Assembly (NCBI GenBank): GCA_014804225.1
Contig: JAAVAF010000009.1
Coordinates: forward strand, 1-20,920
DNA from: Lachnospiraceae bacterium
Lineage (GTDB): Bacteria > Bacillota > Clostridia > Lachnospirales > Lachnospiraceae
Direction of reading: 5' to 3'
DNA length: 20,920 bases
Shown: piece after piece, positions 1 through 9,488 of the stretch
Position numbering within the stretch: the first letter of the stretch is position 1
Layout of the letters: each line of letters opens with the position of its first letter
The notes under the pieces: generated by a model
Told to the model about the DNA's origin: nothing
Database searches by the model: none
What the model saw: the letters and a program-made list of their open reading frames with translations, nothing else
Made by a program: the position numbers and the translations under genes

Positions 1-2837
1 CAGAGGCTTATAAGCCTACGCAGTATCAGCGCATTACCCTTATAACGACCGTCGGCGGGAAGCTTTCCTGTGACAAAGAAGAGCCCACGGAGGGGGAAAC
101 TGTGACGATTACAGTAAGTCCCGATCCGGATTACCGACTGAAAAACAAGGGATTTAACGTGAAAGATAAAAACGGCAAAAAGATTGCGTTTACCGAGGTG
201 GGAGGCGGCGTCTATACGTTTGTGATGCCAAAGAACAATGTCTTGGTGACAGCGGAGTTTGAGCACACGGGAACCTTCCAGTCATCGGGTGTTAACGGTT
301 TGAATACAATAGATGGTACGGCGGGGGATGAGCAGGAGTCCGAAATGGGAGATGAGAAACCTGCTGCACAGGAAAATGAGAATGGTATAGAGGAGGCTTC
401 GACGGACAAAGTCGAAGAGAAGGCAGCGGCGCAAAGTGATGTGGAAAACGCTCCGGATGAGAAACCGACAGAGGAGGAAAAAGAAAATACTGCACCGTCT
501 GAAGCGCAAGCTCCCAAGGCAAGTGAAGCGGAGGGTAGCGAACAGTCCTCGAAAGTTGACAATGACAACAAGGTGACAACAGCGCTGATTATTCTTTCCT
601 CAAACCTTGGCGGTACGGCTTCTTATACCTGTAACACTGAAGGCGTTGTAACACTTACCATAACACCTTATGAGGGCTATGAGCTGAACGGAAATCCGAC
701 CGTGAAAGACAATAAAAATAAGAAGATTTCTGTTTCGAAAAAGAAAGCAAACGGTACGGTCTATGCGTTTAATATTTCAAAATCCGTTCAGCCCTGCACG
801 GTTAAAATCAGTTTTAAAAAGCAGAATAAAGGACAGGCGGCGGATGCAGCGCTTGAAAATGTATCCGATTCGGTAAAGGAGCTGTCGGATACGCTCGATA
901 GCGTTAAGGCATCGATTAATACAATCAAGTCCGTGATACAAAACAGCGATGGTTCCATGAGACATTGGAGTTCGCTTACTGACGCGGAAAAAGAAACGGT
1001 GAAAAGAGAAATCTTAAAACTTTCGGATGGTTTGTCAGATATTTCAGCATCAGGATCCTCAGCACTGAGCGCGCTTTCATCGCTTGCCAATGTGTTATCA
1101 ACCTATGATATTTTGGGAACGGTTGATGATGTGAGAAAGGACATTGATCGGGCAACCGACTGTCTGCAGGAAGTTATTAACAACTTTAAAGCGGCATCCA
1201 ACACCGTGCGCGATATCGTGAATTACCTGAATGCACAGCCGGATATTGAGTTTGTGAAACTTGGGGACAATTTTGATACCACCAAGGAAAGTCTTCACGA
1301 CCAGTTAAAAGGAATTTCGGACAGCTTATCGAGCTTGAGTGACAATGCGTCCGTATATTCCGATATCGTGAATGACGATTTGCACGAGGTCAATGACCAG
1401 CTCAATGTGGTGTTCAATCTTCTTGCGGATACGATGACGGATTTAAACGAGCTTGATCTGGATAAATATTACGAGGACGATATCGACGATGAAACGCTGA
1501 GACAGCTTACGACAGGTAGAACAGATGTTTGTACAAACAAAGGAATTGTGCGGGGCGACATCAATGTGGGCGGCATAGCGGGTTCCATGTCAATTGACAG
1601 CGAGGATTTGGAAGGAAATGCAGCAGGAACCGTTGATTTTGAGCTTGGCAGAAAGTTTATTACCCGATGTGCGATCACAGACAGTGTCAACGAGGGTTAT
1701 GTTACCGCCAAAAAGAATGGTGCGGGTGGTATCGTGGGATATATGAATCACGGCGTTGTCGTTGACTCACAAGGCTATGGAAGCGTGGAGAGCACAGAAG
1801 GAGATTATGTGGGCGGCATTTGTGGAGAGTCGCATACGATTATCAAACGGTGTTATTCACTCTGCTCTGTAACGGGAACGAAAAATATCGGCGGTATTGC
1901 GGGTTATGCGGAAACGCTCAAGAATTGCTATGCGATGTCAGACGTAACATCAGAAAACGGCAAAATGGGCGCAATTGCGGGACAGATTAGCGGTTATGAG
2001 GACATCGAAGACGACGAAGAAGAAATCAAAGTATCGGGAAATTATTACGTTGGCGATGACATTTACGGTATTGACAATATCAGCTATACAGGCGTTGCAG
2101 AACCGATTACTTATCAGGAACTGCTCACAGCCCAGAATCTGCCAAAAGAATTCTGGCATTTGAAAGTGATTTATAAAATTGAAGATACCTATCTTGGCTC
2201 AGAGGAAGTAAAATATGGGGAAACACTTGATGCACTCAATTATCCTGAAATCCCCGCAAAGGACGGTTATTATGGTGTGTGGGAGGACGTGACGGACAGG
2301 ACAATGAAAGGCACACTTGTTGTGGAGGCGGAATATAAGGATAATGTGACCGTTGTACCAAGCGATGATGGCGAAGTGGAAGGTGATGGAAGTCATAAAA
2401 AGCCGTATGCGCTTGTGAATCAGACGTTTACCGAGAATACAGTCTTGAACGCGGTCGTCAGCAGTATCGCGCCCCCCGATAAGGCTGCGGGCCGTGACCA
2501 TGTCGTGTATGAGGTATCGCTTGAAAACAGTGGACTGGGAATTTCCGACAGCTTTGCGATAAGACTTCTGAATCCTTATGGTAAGGGTGCCGTGTGGGCA
2601 TATAGAGGCGGTGAATGGGTCGAACTTGAAAGTAAGGTAAGGGGGCAATATCTGCAAGTGGATATGCTTGGAACAAACGAGACGTTCTGTCTGGTATCGA
2701 AGGATAGAAATATTTTGATGATTGCAGGCGGTGCTGTGGCAGGTATGGCAGTGCTTGCGGTTATAGTGCTGATGTTAAAAGGCATCAGAAATAAGAGCAG
2801 ACGTAAAAATCAGCAAAAGAAACAGAGTAAGTCCTAG
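1..2837 (+). CDS. Large repeat-rich surface protein (InlB-like repeats, coiled coil, GLUG motifs, C-terminal membrane anchor), 5' partial
   Basis: The reading frame is open from the first complete codon at base 3, so the start lies upstream; the GTG at 102 is an internal valine inside a repeat. In order, the visible part has an InlB-like/divergent B-repeat ending in YTFVMPKNNVLVTAEFE (to about 270), a Glu/Ala-rich linker (about 300-560), a second related repeat (about 575-820), a long helical, probably coiled-coil stretch rich in Ser, Asp and Leu (about 830-1470), several GLUG-type motifs such as VGGIAG, AGGIVG, VGGICG and IGGIAG (about 1550-2000), another short repeat ending in VVEAEYK (about 2170-2340), and a final beta-rich domain. 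A hydrophobic helix at about 2706-2785 is followed by a Lys/Arg-rich tail, so the protein is probably held in the membrane by its C terminus. No LPXTG sorting motif is visible. The role is probably adhesion or cell-surface display, inferred from the architecture only. No GC-rich terminator hairpin follows the TAG stop. Confidence 0.85.
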   Translation, partial: EAYKPTQYQRITLITTVGGKLSCDKEEPTEGETVTITVSPDPDYRLKNKGFNVKDKNGKKIAFTEVGGGVYTFVMPKNNVLVTAEFEHTGTFQSSGVNGLNTIDGTAGDEQESEMGDEKPAAQENENGIEEASTDKVEEKAAAQSDVENAPDEKPTEEEKENTAPSEAQAPKASEAEGSEQSSKVDNDNKVTTALIILSSNLGGTASYTCNTEGVVTLTITPYEGYELNGNPTVKDNKNKKISVSKKKANGTVYAFNISKSVQPCTVKISFKKQNKGQAADAALENVSDSVKELSDTLDSVKASINTIKSVIQNSDGSMRHWSSLTDAEKETVKREILKLSDGLSDISASGSSALSALSSLANVLSTYDILGTVDDVRKDIDRATDCLQEVINNFKAASNTVRDIVNYLNAQPDIEFVKLGDNFDTTKESLHDQLKGISDSLSSLSDNASVYSDIVNDDLHEVNDQLNVVFNLLADTMTDLNELDLDKYYEDDIDDETLRQLTTGRTDVCTNKGIVRGDINVGGIAGSMSIDSEDLEGNAAGTVDFELGRKFITRCAITDSVNEGYVTAKKNGAGGIVGYMNHGVVVDSQGYGSVESTEGDYVGGICGESHTIIKRCYSLCSVTGTKNIGGIAGYAETLKNCYAMSDVTSENGKMGAIAGQISGYEDIEDDEEEIKVSGNYYVGDDIYGIDNISYTGVAEPITYQELLTAQNLPKEFWHLKVIYKIEDTYLGSEEVKYGETLDALNYPEIPAKDGYYGVWEDVTDRTMKGTLVVEAEYKDNVTVVPSDDGEVEGDGSHKKPYALVNQTFTENTVLNAVVSSIAPPDKAAGRDHVVYEVSLENSGLGISDSFAIRLLNPYGKGAVWAYRGGEWVELESKVRGQYLQVDMLGTNETFCLVSKDRNILMIAGGAVAGMAVLAVIVLMLKGIRNKSRRKNQQKKQSKS

Positions 2838-2898
2838 AATGTATTATTTGTGTCTTTTTGTCAGATAAAAATTAATTTAAAAATTTTATGTAAAGTAG

Positions 2899-2927
2899 TG
2901 GAAAAAAAAACCGAAATAGTATATGAT
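2899..2927 (+). promoter_or_regulatory. Candidate promoter for the Big_2 protein gene
   Basis: TGGAAA at 2899-2904 and TATGAT at 2922-2927 are 17 bases apart. The -10 matches the sigma-A consensus at 5 of 6 positions and the -35 at 4 of 6. Transcription would begin near 2934, giving a leader of about 130 bases. The leader contains a weak AT-rich inverted repeat (TTGAAAA 2941-2947 with TTTTCAA 2957-2963). The long A tract between the boxes could raise promoter strength. This is by eye only, in an AT-rich region where chance matches are common. Confidence 0.4.
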
Positions 2928-3063
2928 AGAAAAGAGTAGGTTGAAAATTGGAAGTTTTTTCAATCGGTAAAATCATGCAGAGGAAGCACTTCACAGGGGG
3001 AGTAGCTGCATGGAAGCAATAAAGAAACTGTAAAACTGTAGTGTATTTTTAGGGAGGTAAGAA

Positions 3064-6000
3064 ATGCAGTATAAGGGGTTCAAAAGAATGAAACAAGTCG
3101 CTGCAGTGGTTGTGTCTGCCGCAATTATGTTAACCGATCTGCAAGGGGTAACTGCAGCGGGAATGGAACAGGCGTTTACAGCGGAGACAATGGAAACCGA
3201 AATGACGGATGATTCTGCACAAACAGGCATGGATGAAGGACTGCCTGTAGAGGATTTGGATGCAGAAACACAAACTGTCGAATCTGTTGAAACGATACAG
3301 GCAGAAAACATTGAGGCGGTGCAGACAGAAATAACTGAAACGGAAACGACGCAGGTTGAAACAATCGAAACGGTGGAAGCAGAGTCGACGCAGGATGCGG
3401 TAGATGAATCACAAGTCGAGACGCTGGAAACCACGATAGAAGAGGTTGAGCAGATTGTGTCTGAGGCAGAGGAGCCGACAGATGTGTCTGAAGCTGCGGT
3501 TGATGATGAGGTTGTGGCAGTCGGTGACTATTCGCAAATAAAGTTTTGGAAGGATGGCGATCCGGATAAAACACCGATAACAGAAGTCGCAATATCGATA
3601 AATGATCCGGTCACGATTGTGGCAGACTTCGGTGATGCGGATTTTACGGCAGCAGAACTTTCCGGATCAAAGGTAATGTGGGGAAGCAGTGAATTGAATC
3701 AGGAGGCGCCTACATATGTGAAGTTGGTTCAACCGGATACGATAGGCACTGTGAATGGGATAAAGCTTGAAGGGTTAAAGCCGACTGAAACAGGTACGGC
3801 GATCAGAGTTACCTGTCATGTTTTGGATCGTTCCGGAGAAATTATTTTTTATGGTGATTTTAGTGTTAAAGTAAATCCGCTTGCGACGGGTGTATTCATA
3901 AAAATCGGAGATCCTAAAGGTTCGTGGAAAAATGCTACAGAAACGGATGTAGTATATAGCTATGAGATGGCAACAGGGGAGGAAAATGGGTTCGTTTCCG
4001 TTGGCGGAGATTTGCTATCGGAAGCAGAAAAGAAATCAAAAGGCTTTTTTGCAACGGTTTCCCCGGAAAATGCAAAACAGGAGGTCATATGGAAGTCCTC
4101 AAATCCCTCTATTATTAGTTTTGCGGATAAAGAAAGCGGCGAAATAGAAGTTAAGGGAGTTGGCGATGCGACCATTACGGCGGAAGCTACAGATGGCAGT
4201 AATAAGGTAGGATCCGTAAACGTAAAGGTAAGACGGTTAGTAAAAGGTTTTTCTTTTGAGGTAAACTACGCCGATAAGAGCAGTGAGGATTATACAGAGG
4301 ACGATTTTAATGCAGGAAAAGAAATACCGATTGCAGAGGGAACAAGTTTATCTATTAAACCCAAGTATGAGCCGAACGATGCGACATTAAAGCGGTTAAG
4401 TTGGAGCAAAGGAACCGGAAATGCGAATGCGCTTAATATTACTGCGAACGATGAAACAAATGTTTTGACAGTGACGGCAAAAACCGGTACAAAAGGTATT
4501 GCGACATTAAGTGCAAAAACAACGGACATGAGCGAGCAAGTGCGAAATATCCGTTTTCGGATAATCCCTAAGGCGGAGAGTCTTAAAATTTTGGCGACGG
4601 ATACTGCCAATATTACGACAGACGTAACAGGTAAAAGCATCGGTTATGATCCGGAAACTTATAAGTCCGAGACACCAAACAATGTATATATTTTTAGCGC
4701 ACAGGCTTTGCCGGAGGGTGCGTCAAATAAGGTAAGCTGGAAAATCAGCAATTCCAAAATAGCAACAGTTGAAGAACTTGATGATAACACGTATAAGGTT
4801 GAGGTTGATCCGAATCTGACGGGGACTGCTGTTATTACGGCGACGGCATCAGACGGCAGTAAGGTATCGGCATCTACGACGCTCAGGGTTGCTCCGCTTG
4901 CGCAAAAGGTTGAAATTCAGGGAAGCAGCGTGGTAATGAAAGGTCGGTCAATTAAGCTTACCGCAAATGTTTGGCCTACATCTGTCGGGAATGTGAAGTT
5001 TGAGTGGGAATCTTATAATCCTTCGGTTGCAAGTGTGAATGCTGCCACAGGCGAAGTGACCGGTAAGACGGTGGGGATTGCAACAATTGTTGCGACGGCG
5101 ATGGATGGCAGTGGCAAATCAGGTCAGTTTATAATACGGGTAACAGATCCGCCAAAGGAATTTGATATTATAACGGTCTCTGATAACAATGTTGTCACGG
5201 GAAAAACGGTCGGTGTTGATCCGGATGCCGAAGATTCGGATAAGATTATTGGAGTAAAAATACTTCCGGAAACGGCGTCACAGAAGGTTGAGTGGAAATC
5301 GAGCAACGAAAAGATTGTGACATGCGAAGAGGTATCAAACAGTAACGGTACGCAGATCAAAATCCATGCGAAAGCAATCGGAACGGCGACCATCACGGCA
5401 AAGGCGCTTGACGGAAGCGGAAAGACTGCAAGCGTAAAGGTATATGTCAATACGCTTGTAAGCGGCATTACAATAACGGGCGGTCATTATGTCGGTAAAG
5501 ACATGACATTGCAGCTAAAGGCAGAGATTAAGAATGCGGATGCGGTAAACAAATCTGTTATATGGAAAAGCGATGCGCCAAAGATTGCGGAAGTGGACGA
5601 ACGTGGTCTTGTCACTGCGGTAGGAAAAGACGGAATGGCTCGGATTACGGCAGAAGCGGCGGACGGAAGCGGTGTGATACAAACGCATGATGTATATGTG
5701 GTGAGTAAGCCGAATAAAGTTGAGATTAGTGAGACAGGCGGTCTGGGCGTTGTGATCCGCAATAACACATTTGATGTGGAACTTACAAATACGGACACCA
5801 TTTCTCTCACAGCGGAGTTGAGCGGCGGATATGAAAAAAGGGACAATTATGTCAGAGATATTAAGTGGAGTACGTCATCGAAAAGCATTGCAACGGTTGA
5901 AGTGAGCGAAACGAACCCGAATCTGGCAACTGTCAAGATATACAAAAAAGGAACCGTAAATATTACGGCAACGACAACAGAAGGTTTCGAATCATCTGCG

Positions 6001-7491
6001 ACTGTTACAATTAAGGTAAAGAGTGTCAATCCGCAGGTGAAAATCACGGGACCGGGTACACGCCTTGCTAGAGGCAAGAAAATGAAGCTTTCTGTCGGCA
6101 GTGTGTTGGTTGACTGGGAATCCAACGATTCAGACATTGCGAAAGTAAGCAATAAGGGGCAGGTAACGGCGAATAAAAATGCGGATGGTGCTGTCTCAAT
6201 ATCGGCAACGGCAGTAGAGGGAGGAAATGCGGACTCTTATATCATTCAGATAGGTGATCCGGTTGCAAGTATTGATTTGACATTAAATGGTAAACCGATT
6301 GAGGACACAAAGAAAAAAATCGGTGTTGATATTACGAAAGGCTGTGCAAATAATGTGCAGTATGCGAACACATTGCCCGATGACTATTCTATACGACTTG
6401 GCGCGACGCTGAATTTTGCGGACGAATCTTCCGAAACAAACAGTACCAATGTCACATGGAAGACGTCGAGTAAAAGTGTGGCCACGATTGATGAAAACGG
6501 TAATGTCACACTGAAGAAAAAAGGAAATGTAACCTTTACAGCGACAGCGACGGATGGCAGCAATAAAAAAGCAAAGGTAACCTTTGTCGTTTCAAAGCAG
6601 ATGACGAAAATGTATCCTGTTGGCGACGTAAAAGACATTTATGTCGGCTTAAAAAAATCAGTACAGTTAAGCAAGGAGATCGAATACAGACCACTTGCGG
6701 CTACAAAGCCGAAGCTGATATGGGTGAGCAGTGATCCCGATATCGTAAGCGTTAATAAGAATAGCGGAAAAGTGACCGGCAAGATGGAGGGCGAGTCTGC
6801 TACGATTACGGCAACGGATGCAAACAATGAAAATATCCATTGTGAATTCGTGGTGCATGTAGAAGCTCCGGTCTACAAGGTTGAGGTCGTAAAAGTGGAG
6901 CAAAACGGCAGGAAAGAAGATTATCAAAGCGTTTTGGGAATTGATTTAAGCGGAGAAGGAGAACATACTCTTTCGCTGGCGACCAACCTCTATGCAAAGG
7001 AAGACGATGAGGACAGTCCTTCGCTGAATGATCTTAGTAGTAAACCTGTAACATGGACATCAAGTAATAAGGCGGTAGCCGAAGTGAGTGAATTAGGAGT
7101 GGTTACAGCGCATAAGAACGGACAGGTGACAATCACGGCAACAGCGACGGATGGCAGTAAGAAAAAAGGAAAGGTGAAGATATATTGCGGAAAGCTAGTG
7201 CAGGATATTGTTTTTTCTGATACGGTAAATGGCAATAGCATTAATCTGGATTTGGGGAAAAAGAGCAAAAAGACATATAATCTTGCAGATAAACTCAAGA
7301 TAGCACCTGTCACAGCTACGAACCGAAAGCTTACTTATACAAGTACAGATAAAACAGTCGCAACAGTGAATTCAAGCGGAAAAGTGACGGCAAAAGGCGA
7401 AGGTTCTGCTGACATCATTGTTACATCAAAAGATGGCGGGTGCAGCATAACAATACCTGTCTATGTATATGATACATCATATTCCGAATAA
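3064..7491 (+). CDS. Secreted Big_2 (bacterial Ig-like group 2) repeat protein, 1475 residues
   Basis: An extracellular, probably adhesive or structural surface protein. AGGGAGG at 3051-3057 lies 7 bases before the ATG, fixing the start. The N terminus is a signal peptide: basic (KGFKRMK), then hydrophobic residues 11-23, with likely cleavage near the TAAG at 30-33. Residues 34-155 are a Glu/Thr/Val-rich acidic spacer. From about 155 to the end there are 12-13 tandem Ig-like domains; most have the Big_2 pattern of a Trp followed by SSN or similar, IATV, a G-x-VT strand, G-x-ATITATA, and a closing ATDGSxK strand. Domain lengths alternate between about 105 and 84 residues through the middle of the protein. 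The last domain runs to the stop with no LPXTG, SLH, choline-binding or membrane segment, so attachment to the cell, if any, must be through another partner. It follows another surface protein gene in the same direction, 226 bases away, and a hairpin follows it. Ligand unknown. Confidence 0.9.
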   Translation: MQYKGFKRMKQVAAVVVSAAIMLTDLQGVTAAGMEQAFTAETMETEMTDDSAQTGMDEGLPVEDLDAETQTVESVETIQAENIEAVQTEITETETTQVETIETVEAESTQDAVDESQVETLETTIEEVEQIVSEAEEPTDVSEAAVDDEVVAVGDYSQIKFWKDGDPDKTPITEVAISINDPVTIVADFGDADFTAAELSGSKVMWGSSELNQEAPTYVKLVQPDTIGTVNGIKLEGLKPTETGTAIRVTCHVLDRSGEIIFYGDFSVKVNPLATGVFIKIGDPKGSWKNATETDVVYSYEMATGEENGFVSVGGDLLSEAEKKSKGFFATVSPENAKQEVIWKSSNPSIISFADKESGEIEVKGVGDATITAEATDGSNKVGSVNVKVRRLVKGFSFEVNYADKSSEDYTEDDFNAGKEIPIAEGTSLSIKPKYEPNDATLKRLSWSKGTGNANALNITANDETNVLTVTAKTGTKGIATLSAKTTDMSEQVRNIRFRIIPKAESLKILATDTANITTDVTGKSIGYDPETYKSETPNNVYIFSAQALPEGASNKVSWKISNSKIATVEELDDNTYKVEVDPNLTGTAVITATASDGSKVSASTTLRVAPLAQKVEIQGSSVVMKGRSIKLTANVWPTSVGNVKFEWESYNPSVASVNAATGEVTGKTVGIATIVATAMDGSGKSGQFIIRVTDPPKEFDIITVSDNNVVTGKTVGVDPDAEDSDKIIGVKILPETASQKVEWKSSNEKIVTCEEVSNSNGTQIKIHAKAIGTATITAKALDGSGKTASVKVYVNTLVSGITITGGHYVGKDMTLQLKAEIKNADAVNKSVIWKSDAPKIAEVDERGLVTAVGKDGMARITAEAADGSGVIQTHDVYVVSKPNKVEISETGGLGVVIRNNTFDVELTNTDTISLTAELSGGYEKRDNYVRDIKWSTSSKSIATVEVSETNPNLATVKIYKKGTVNITATTTEGFESSATVTIKVKSVNPQVKITGPGTRLARGKKMKLSVGSVLVDWESNDSDIAKVSNKGQVTANKNADGAVSISATAVEGGNADSYIIQIGDPVASIDLTLNGKPIEDTKKKIGVDITKGCANNVQYANTLPDDYSIRLGATLNFADESSETNSTNVTWKTSSKSVATIDENGNVTLKKKGNVTFTATATDGSNKKAKVTFVVSKQMTKMYPVGDVKDIYVGLKKSVQLSKEIEYRPLAATKPKLIWVSSDPDIVSVNKNSGKVTGKMEGESATITATDANNENIHCEFVVHVEAPVYKVEVVKVEQNGRKEDYQSVLGIDLSGEGEHTLSLATNLYAKEDDEDSPSLNDLSSKPVTWTSSNKAVAEVSELGVVTAHKNGQVTITATATDGSKKKGKVKIYCGKLVQDIVFSDTVNGNSINLDLGKKSKKTYNLADKLKIAPVTATNRKLTYTSTDKTVATVNSSGKVTAKGEGSADIIVTSKDGGCSITIPVYVYDTSYSE

Positions 7492-7514
7492 TAACATAAA
7501 GTAAAAGAAATACT

Positions 7515-7549
7515 AAACGCGGAGGCGGGCAGAAGCTGCCTCCGCGTTT
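7515..7549 (+). terminator. Intrinsic terminator after the Big_2 gene
   Basis: A perfect 12-bp stem, AAACGCGGAGGC (7515-7526) with GCCTCCGCGTTT (7538-7549), encloses an 11-base loop. It starts 24 bases after the stop codon. The T tract is short (TTT then GTATAAT), so termination may be incomplete. A competing GGCAG/CTGCC pairing lies inside the hairpin. It separates the surface protein block from the asparagine synthetase gene. Confidence 0.75.
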
Positions 7550-7550
7550 G

Positions 7551-7556
7551 TATAAT
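7551..7556 (+). promoter_or_regulatory. Possible -10 box for asnB
   Basis: A perfect TATAAT follows the terminator stem directly, 41 bases before the asnB start. No good -35 hexamer is found 16-18 bases upstream because that space is the terminator hairpin, and the TG before it is one base too close for an extended -10. If used, transcription would start near 7563. The case rests on the box itself and the need for a promoter after a terminator. Confidence 0.3.
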
Positions 7557-7596
7557 AAACATACATTCGATATCAGAAAGGAGCAAAACTGCAGCA

Positions 7597-9477
7597 ATGT
7601 GTGGAATAGCAGGTTTTTGTAATCATCCTACTAACTGGAAAGAAAACATCGAAAAAATGAATCAAAGAATGTACCGCCGCGGTCCCGACGCGGGCGGTAT
7701 CTGGGCAAATGAGGACAAAAGTGTTGTATTCGGACACCGGCGCCTTTCAATTATCGACTTATCCGAAAATGGCGCGCAGCCCATGCATTCTGCATCGGGA
7801 AGATACGTATGCGTATTCAACGGCGAAATCTATAACTATCGCACGATACGTGACAAACTTTTAAAAGAAAAAAAAGTCACCTCATTTCGCGGCGGCTCTG
7901 ACACAGAAGTACTGCTTGAGGCATTTGAGGCATACGGTGTGGCAGAAACACTTGCGCTCTGCAAAGGTATGTTTGCAATTGCGCTCTTTGACAGACAGAC
8001 AAAAAAACTAACCCTTATGCGTGATCGAATCGGGGAAAAGCCGCTTTATTACGGTTTTGTAAACGGCAGCTTTGTCTTTGCATCAGACATCGGCAGTATT
8101 AGCGTATTGGAGGGCTTTCATAATGAAATTGACACAGGCGTGCTTCAGATCTATTTTATCCATGGCTATATTCCTGCGCCCTATTCAATTTATAAAGACA
8201 TTTACAAACTGGACGCGGGCTGCATTTTAGAGCTTGATGCGCCCTATGACACACCAAAAGTAAGTCCTTATTGGACTGTACGAAATGCCGCAAAATATGG
8301 CGAAGCGCACCCTTTTAAGGGCACAAAAGAAGAAGCGTCAGAGGAACTGGAACGGCTTTTGAAAGCAGCAATCAAAGAGCAAATGGTAGCAGATGTTCCG
8401 GTTGGGGCATTTTTGTCGGCAGGAATTGACAGCAGTACCATTGTAGCATTAATGCAGGCGCAGTCAGAGCAAAATGTGCGTACCTTTACGATTGGCATGG
8501 ACGACCCCAAATATAATGAGGCAGTCTATGCAAAGGAAATTGCGCATCATCTGGGAACGGATCACACTGAACTTTATATTACGCCTGATGATGCAAGAAA
8601 TGTGATTCCAAAACTTAGTGGGATATTCGGCGAACCGTTTGCCGACTCCTCACAAATACCAACCTATCTTGTCAGTAAAATGACAAGGGAACATGTGACG
8701 GTATCTTTAAGCGGTGATGGCGGAGACGAGCTGTTTTGCGGATACATGACCTATCCGTCCATCGATCGGATATGGGGCAAAATGAAGTCTTATCCGTATC
8801 CTGTAAGAAAAGTGGCTAGCAGCCTTTTGGTAAATTGTCCGTTGATTCAGAATAGACAGATCTTGCAGACAAAGGCGTATCTGCTCGGGGCGAAAAATCC
8901 TGAACATTTGTATGAACTCTCGAATGCACAAGAGGCAAGTAATCTTAAGATAGCATTAGACAAAAATGTACATCCGTACAAACATAACACACAGCCCTAC
9001 GGCGATTTGAAAGACACGCAGAGCCGCATCATGCTGATGGATATGGAAGTGTACCACCCCGATGACATTCTGGTAAAAGTTGACCGGAGCGCGATGGCGG
9101 TATCACTGGAAACGCGTGTGCCGATGCTTGATCGGGACGTGGTCGAGTTTGCGTGGACATTGCCGATTGAATATAAAAAACAGGACGGCATCGGCAAACT
9201 GGTATTGCGGGATGTACTCTACCGCTATGTACCAAAGGTGATGATGGACAGACCCAAAAAGGGTTTTTCCATTCCGATTACAGAGTGGCTGAAAGAGCCA
9301 AAGCTTAGAGCGTGGGCGGAAGCGCTGTTGGATAAAGATTTGGTGAAAAAACAGGGGATTTTGGATGCCGATGTGGTTTGGCGTATCTGGACAGATTTTA
9401 TTGAGAATGGGAACTGGCGCATCCAAATCTGGTATATTTTAATGTTTCAGAGTTGGTATTGTGAAGAGAAAATGTAA
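7597..9477 (+). CDS. asnB: Asparagine synthase (glutamine-hydrolysing), AsnB family
   Basis: A two-domain amidotransferase of 626 residues, near the usual family length. It takes ammonia from glutamine and transfers it to an adenylated carboxyl group, classically aspartate to asparagine. The N-terminal Ntn glutaminase begins MCGIAGF with nucleophile Cys2, which fixes the start although AAAGGAG (7577-7583) is a rather long 13 bases upstream. Other glutaminase motifs are GHRRLSI (46-52), NGEIYN (75-80), GGSDTEV (99-105) and RDRIGEKPLYY (142-152). The synthetase domain carries the ATP PP-loop as LSAGIDSS (273-280), where most relatives have SGG, and SGDGGDELF at 372-380. A membrane glycan-type protein gene follows 11 bases later and is probably cotranscribed. 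That pairing makes a role in amidating a surface glycan or wall component possible, as AsnB paralogues in polysaccharide clusters often do not make free asparagine; the sequence alone cannot decide. Confidence 0.93.
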   Translation: MCGIAGFCNHPTNWKENIEKMNQRMYRRGPDAGGIWANEDKSVVFGHRRLSIIDLSENGAQPMHSASGRYVCVFNGEIYNYRTIRDKLLKEKKVTSFRGGSDTEVLLEAFEAYGVAETLALCKGMFAIALFDRQTKKLTLMRDRIGEKPLYYGFVNGSFVFASDIGSISVLEGFHNEIDTGVLQIYFIHGYIPAPYSIYKDIYKLDAGCILELDAPYDTPKVSPYWTVRNAAKYGEAHPFKGTKEEASEELERLLKAAIKEQMVADVPVGAFLSAGIDSSTIVALMQAQSEQNVRTFTIGMDDPKYNEAVYAKEIAHHLGTDHTELYITPDDARNVIPKLSGIFGEPFADSSQIPTYLVSKMTREHVTVSLSGDGGDELFCGYMTYPSIDRIWGKMKSYPYPVRKVASSLLVNCPLIQNRQILQTKAYLLGAKNPEHLYELSNAQEASNLKIALDKNVHPYKHNTQPYGDLKDTQSRIMLMDMEVYHPDDILVKVDRSAMAVSLETRVPMLDRDVVEFAWTLPIEYKKQDGIGKLVLRDVLYRYVPKVMMDRPKKGFSIPITEWLKEPKLRAWAEALLDKDLVKKQGILDADVVWRIWTDFIENGNWRIQIWYILMFQSWYCEEKM

Positions 9478-9485
9478 GGCAGGTG
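9476..9485 (+). promoter_or_regulatory. Ribosome binding site that sets the start of the membrane protein
   Basis: AAGGCAGGTG overlaps the stop codon of asnB and resembles the anti-16S complement with one extra C. It fits an ATG at 9489. The in-frame GTG at 9483 lies inside this site with only 3 bases after AAGG and is therefore unlikely to be the start. The arrangement suggests translational coupling to asnB. Confidence 0.5.
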
Positions 9486-9488
9486 CAT

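Noticed and set aside
2706..2834. LPXTG sortase anchor at the end of the first surface protein
   Set aside because: There is a hydrophobic helix and a basic tail but no LPXTG-like motif before it.
102..2837. GTG at 102 as the start of the first surface protein
   Set aside because: The frame is open back to base 3, and the preceding codons complete the same InlB-like repeat, so the GTG is internal.
2975..3022. A 15-codon frame in the leader of the Big_2 gene
   Set aside because: No good ribosome binding site and no sign of a leader peptide function; short frames arise by chance.
2991..3434. A 147-residue minus-strand reading frame over the start of the Big_2 gene
   Set aside because: It is Ser/Val/Thr-rich because it is the antisense of the Glu/Thr-rich coding repeat, has no ribosome binding site and no recognisable family. 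Similar antisense frames lie all along the repeat genes.
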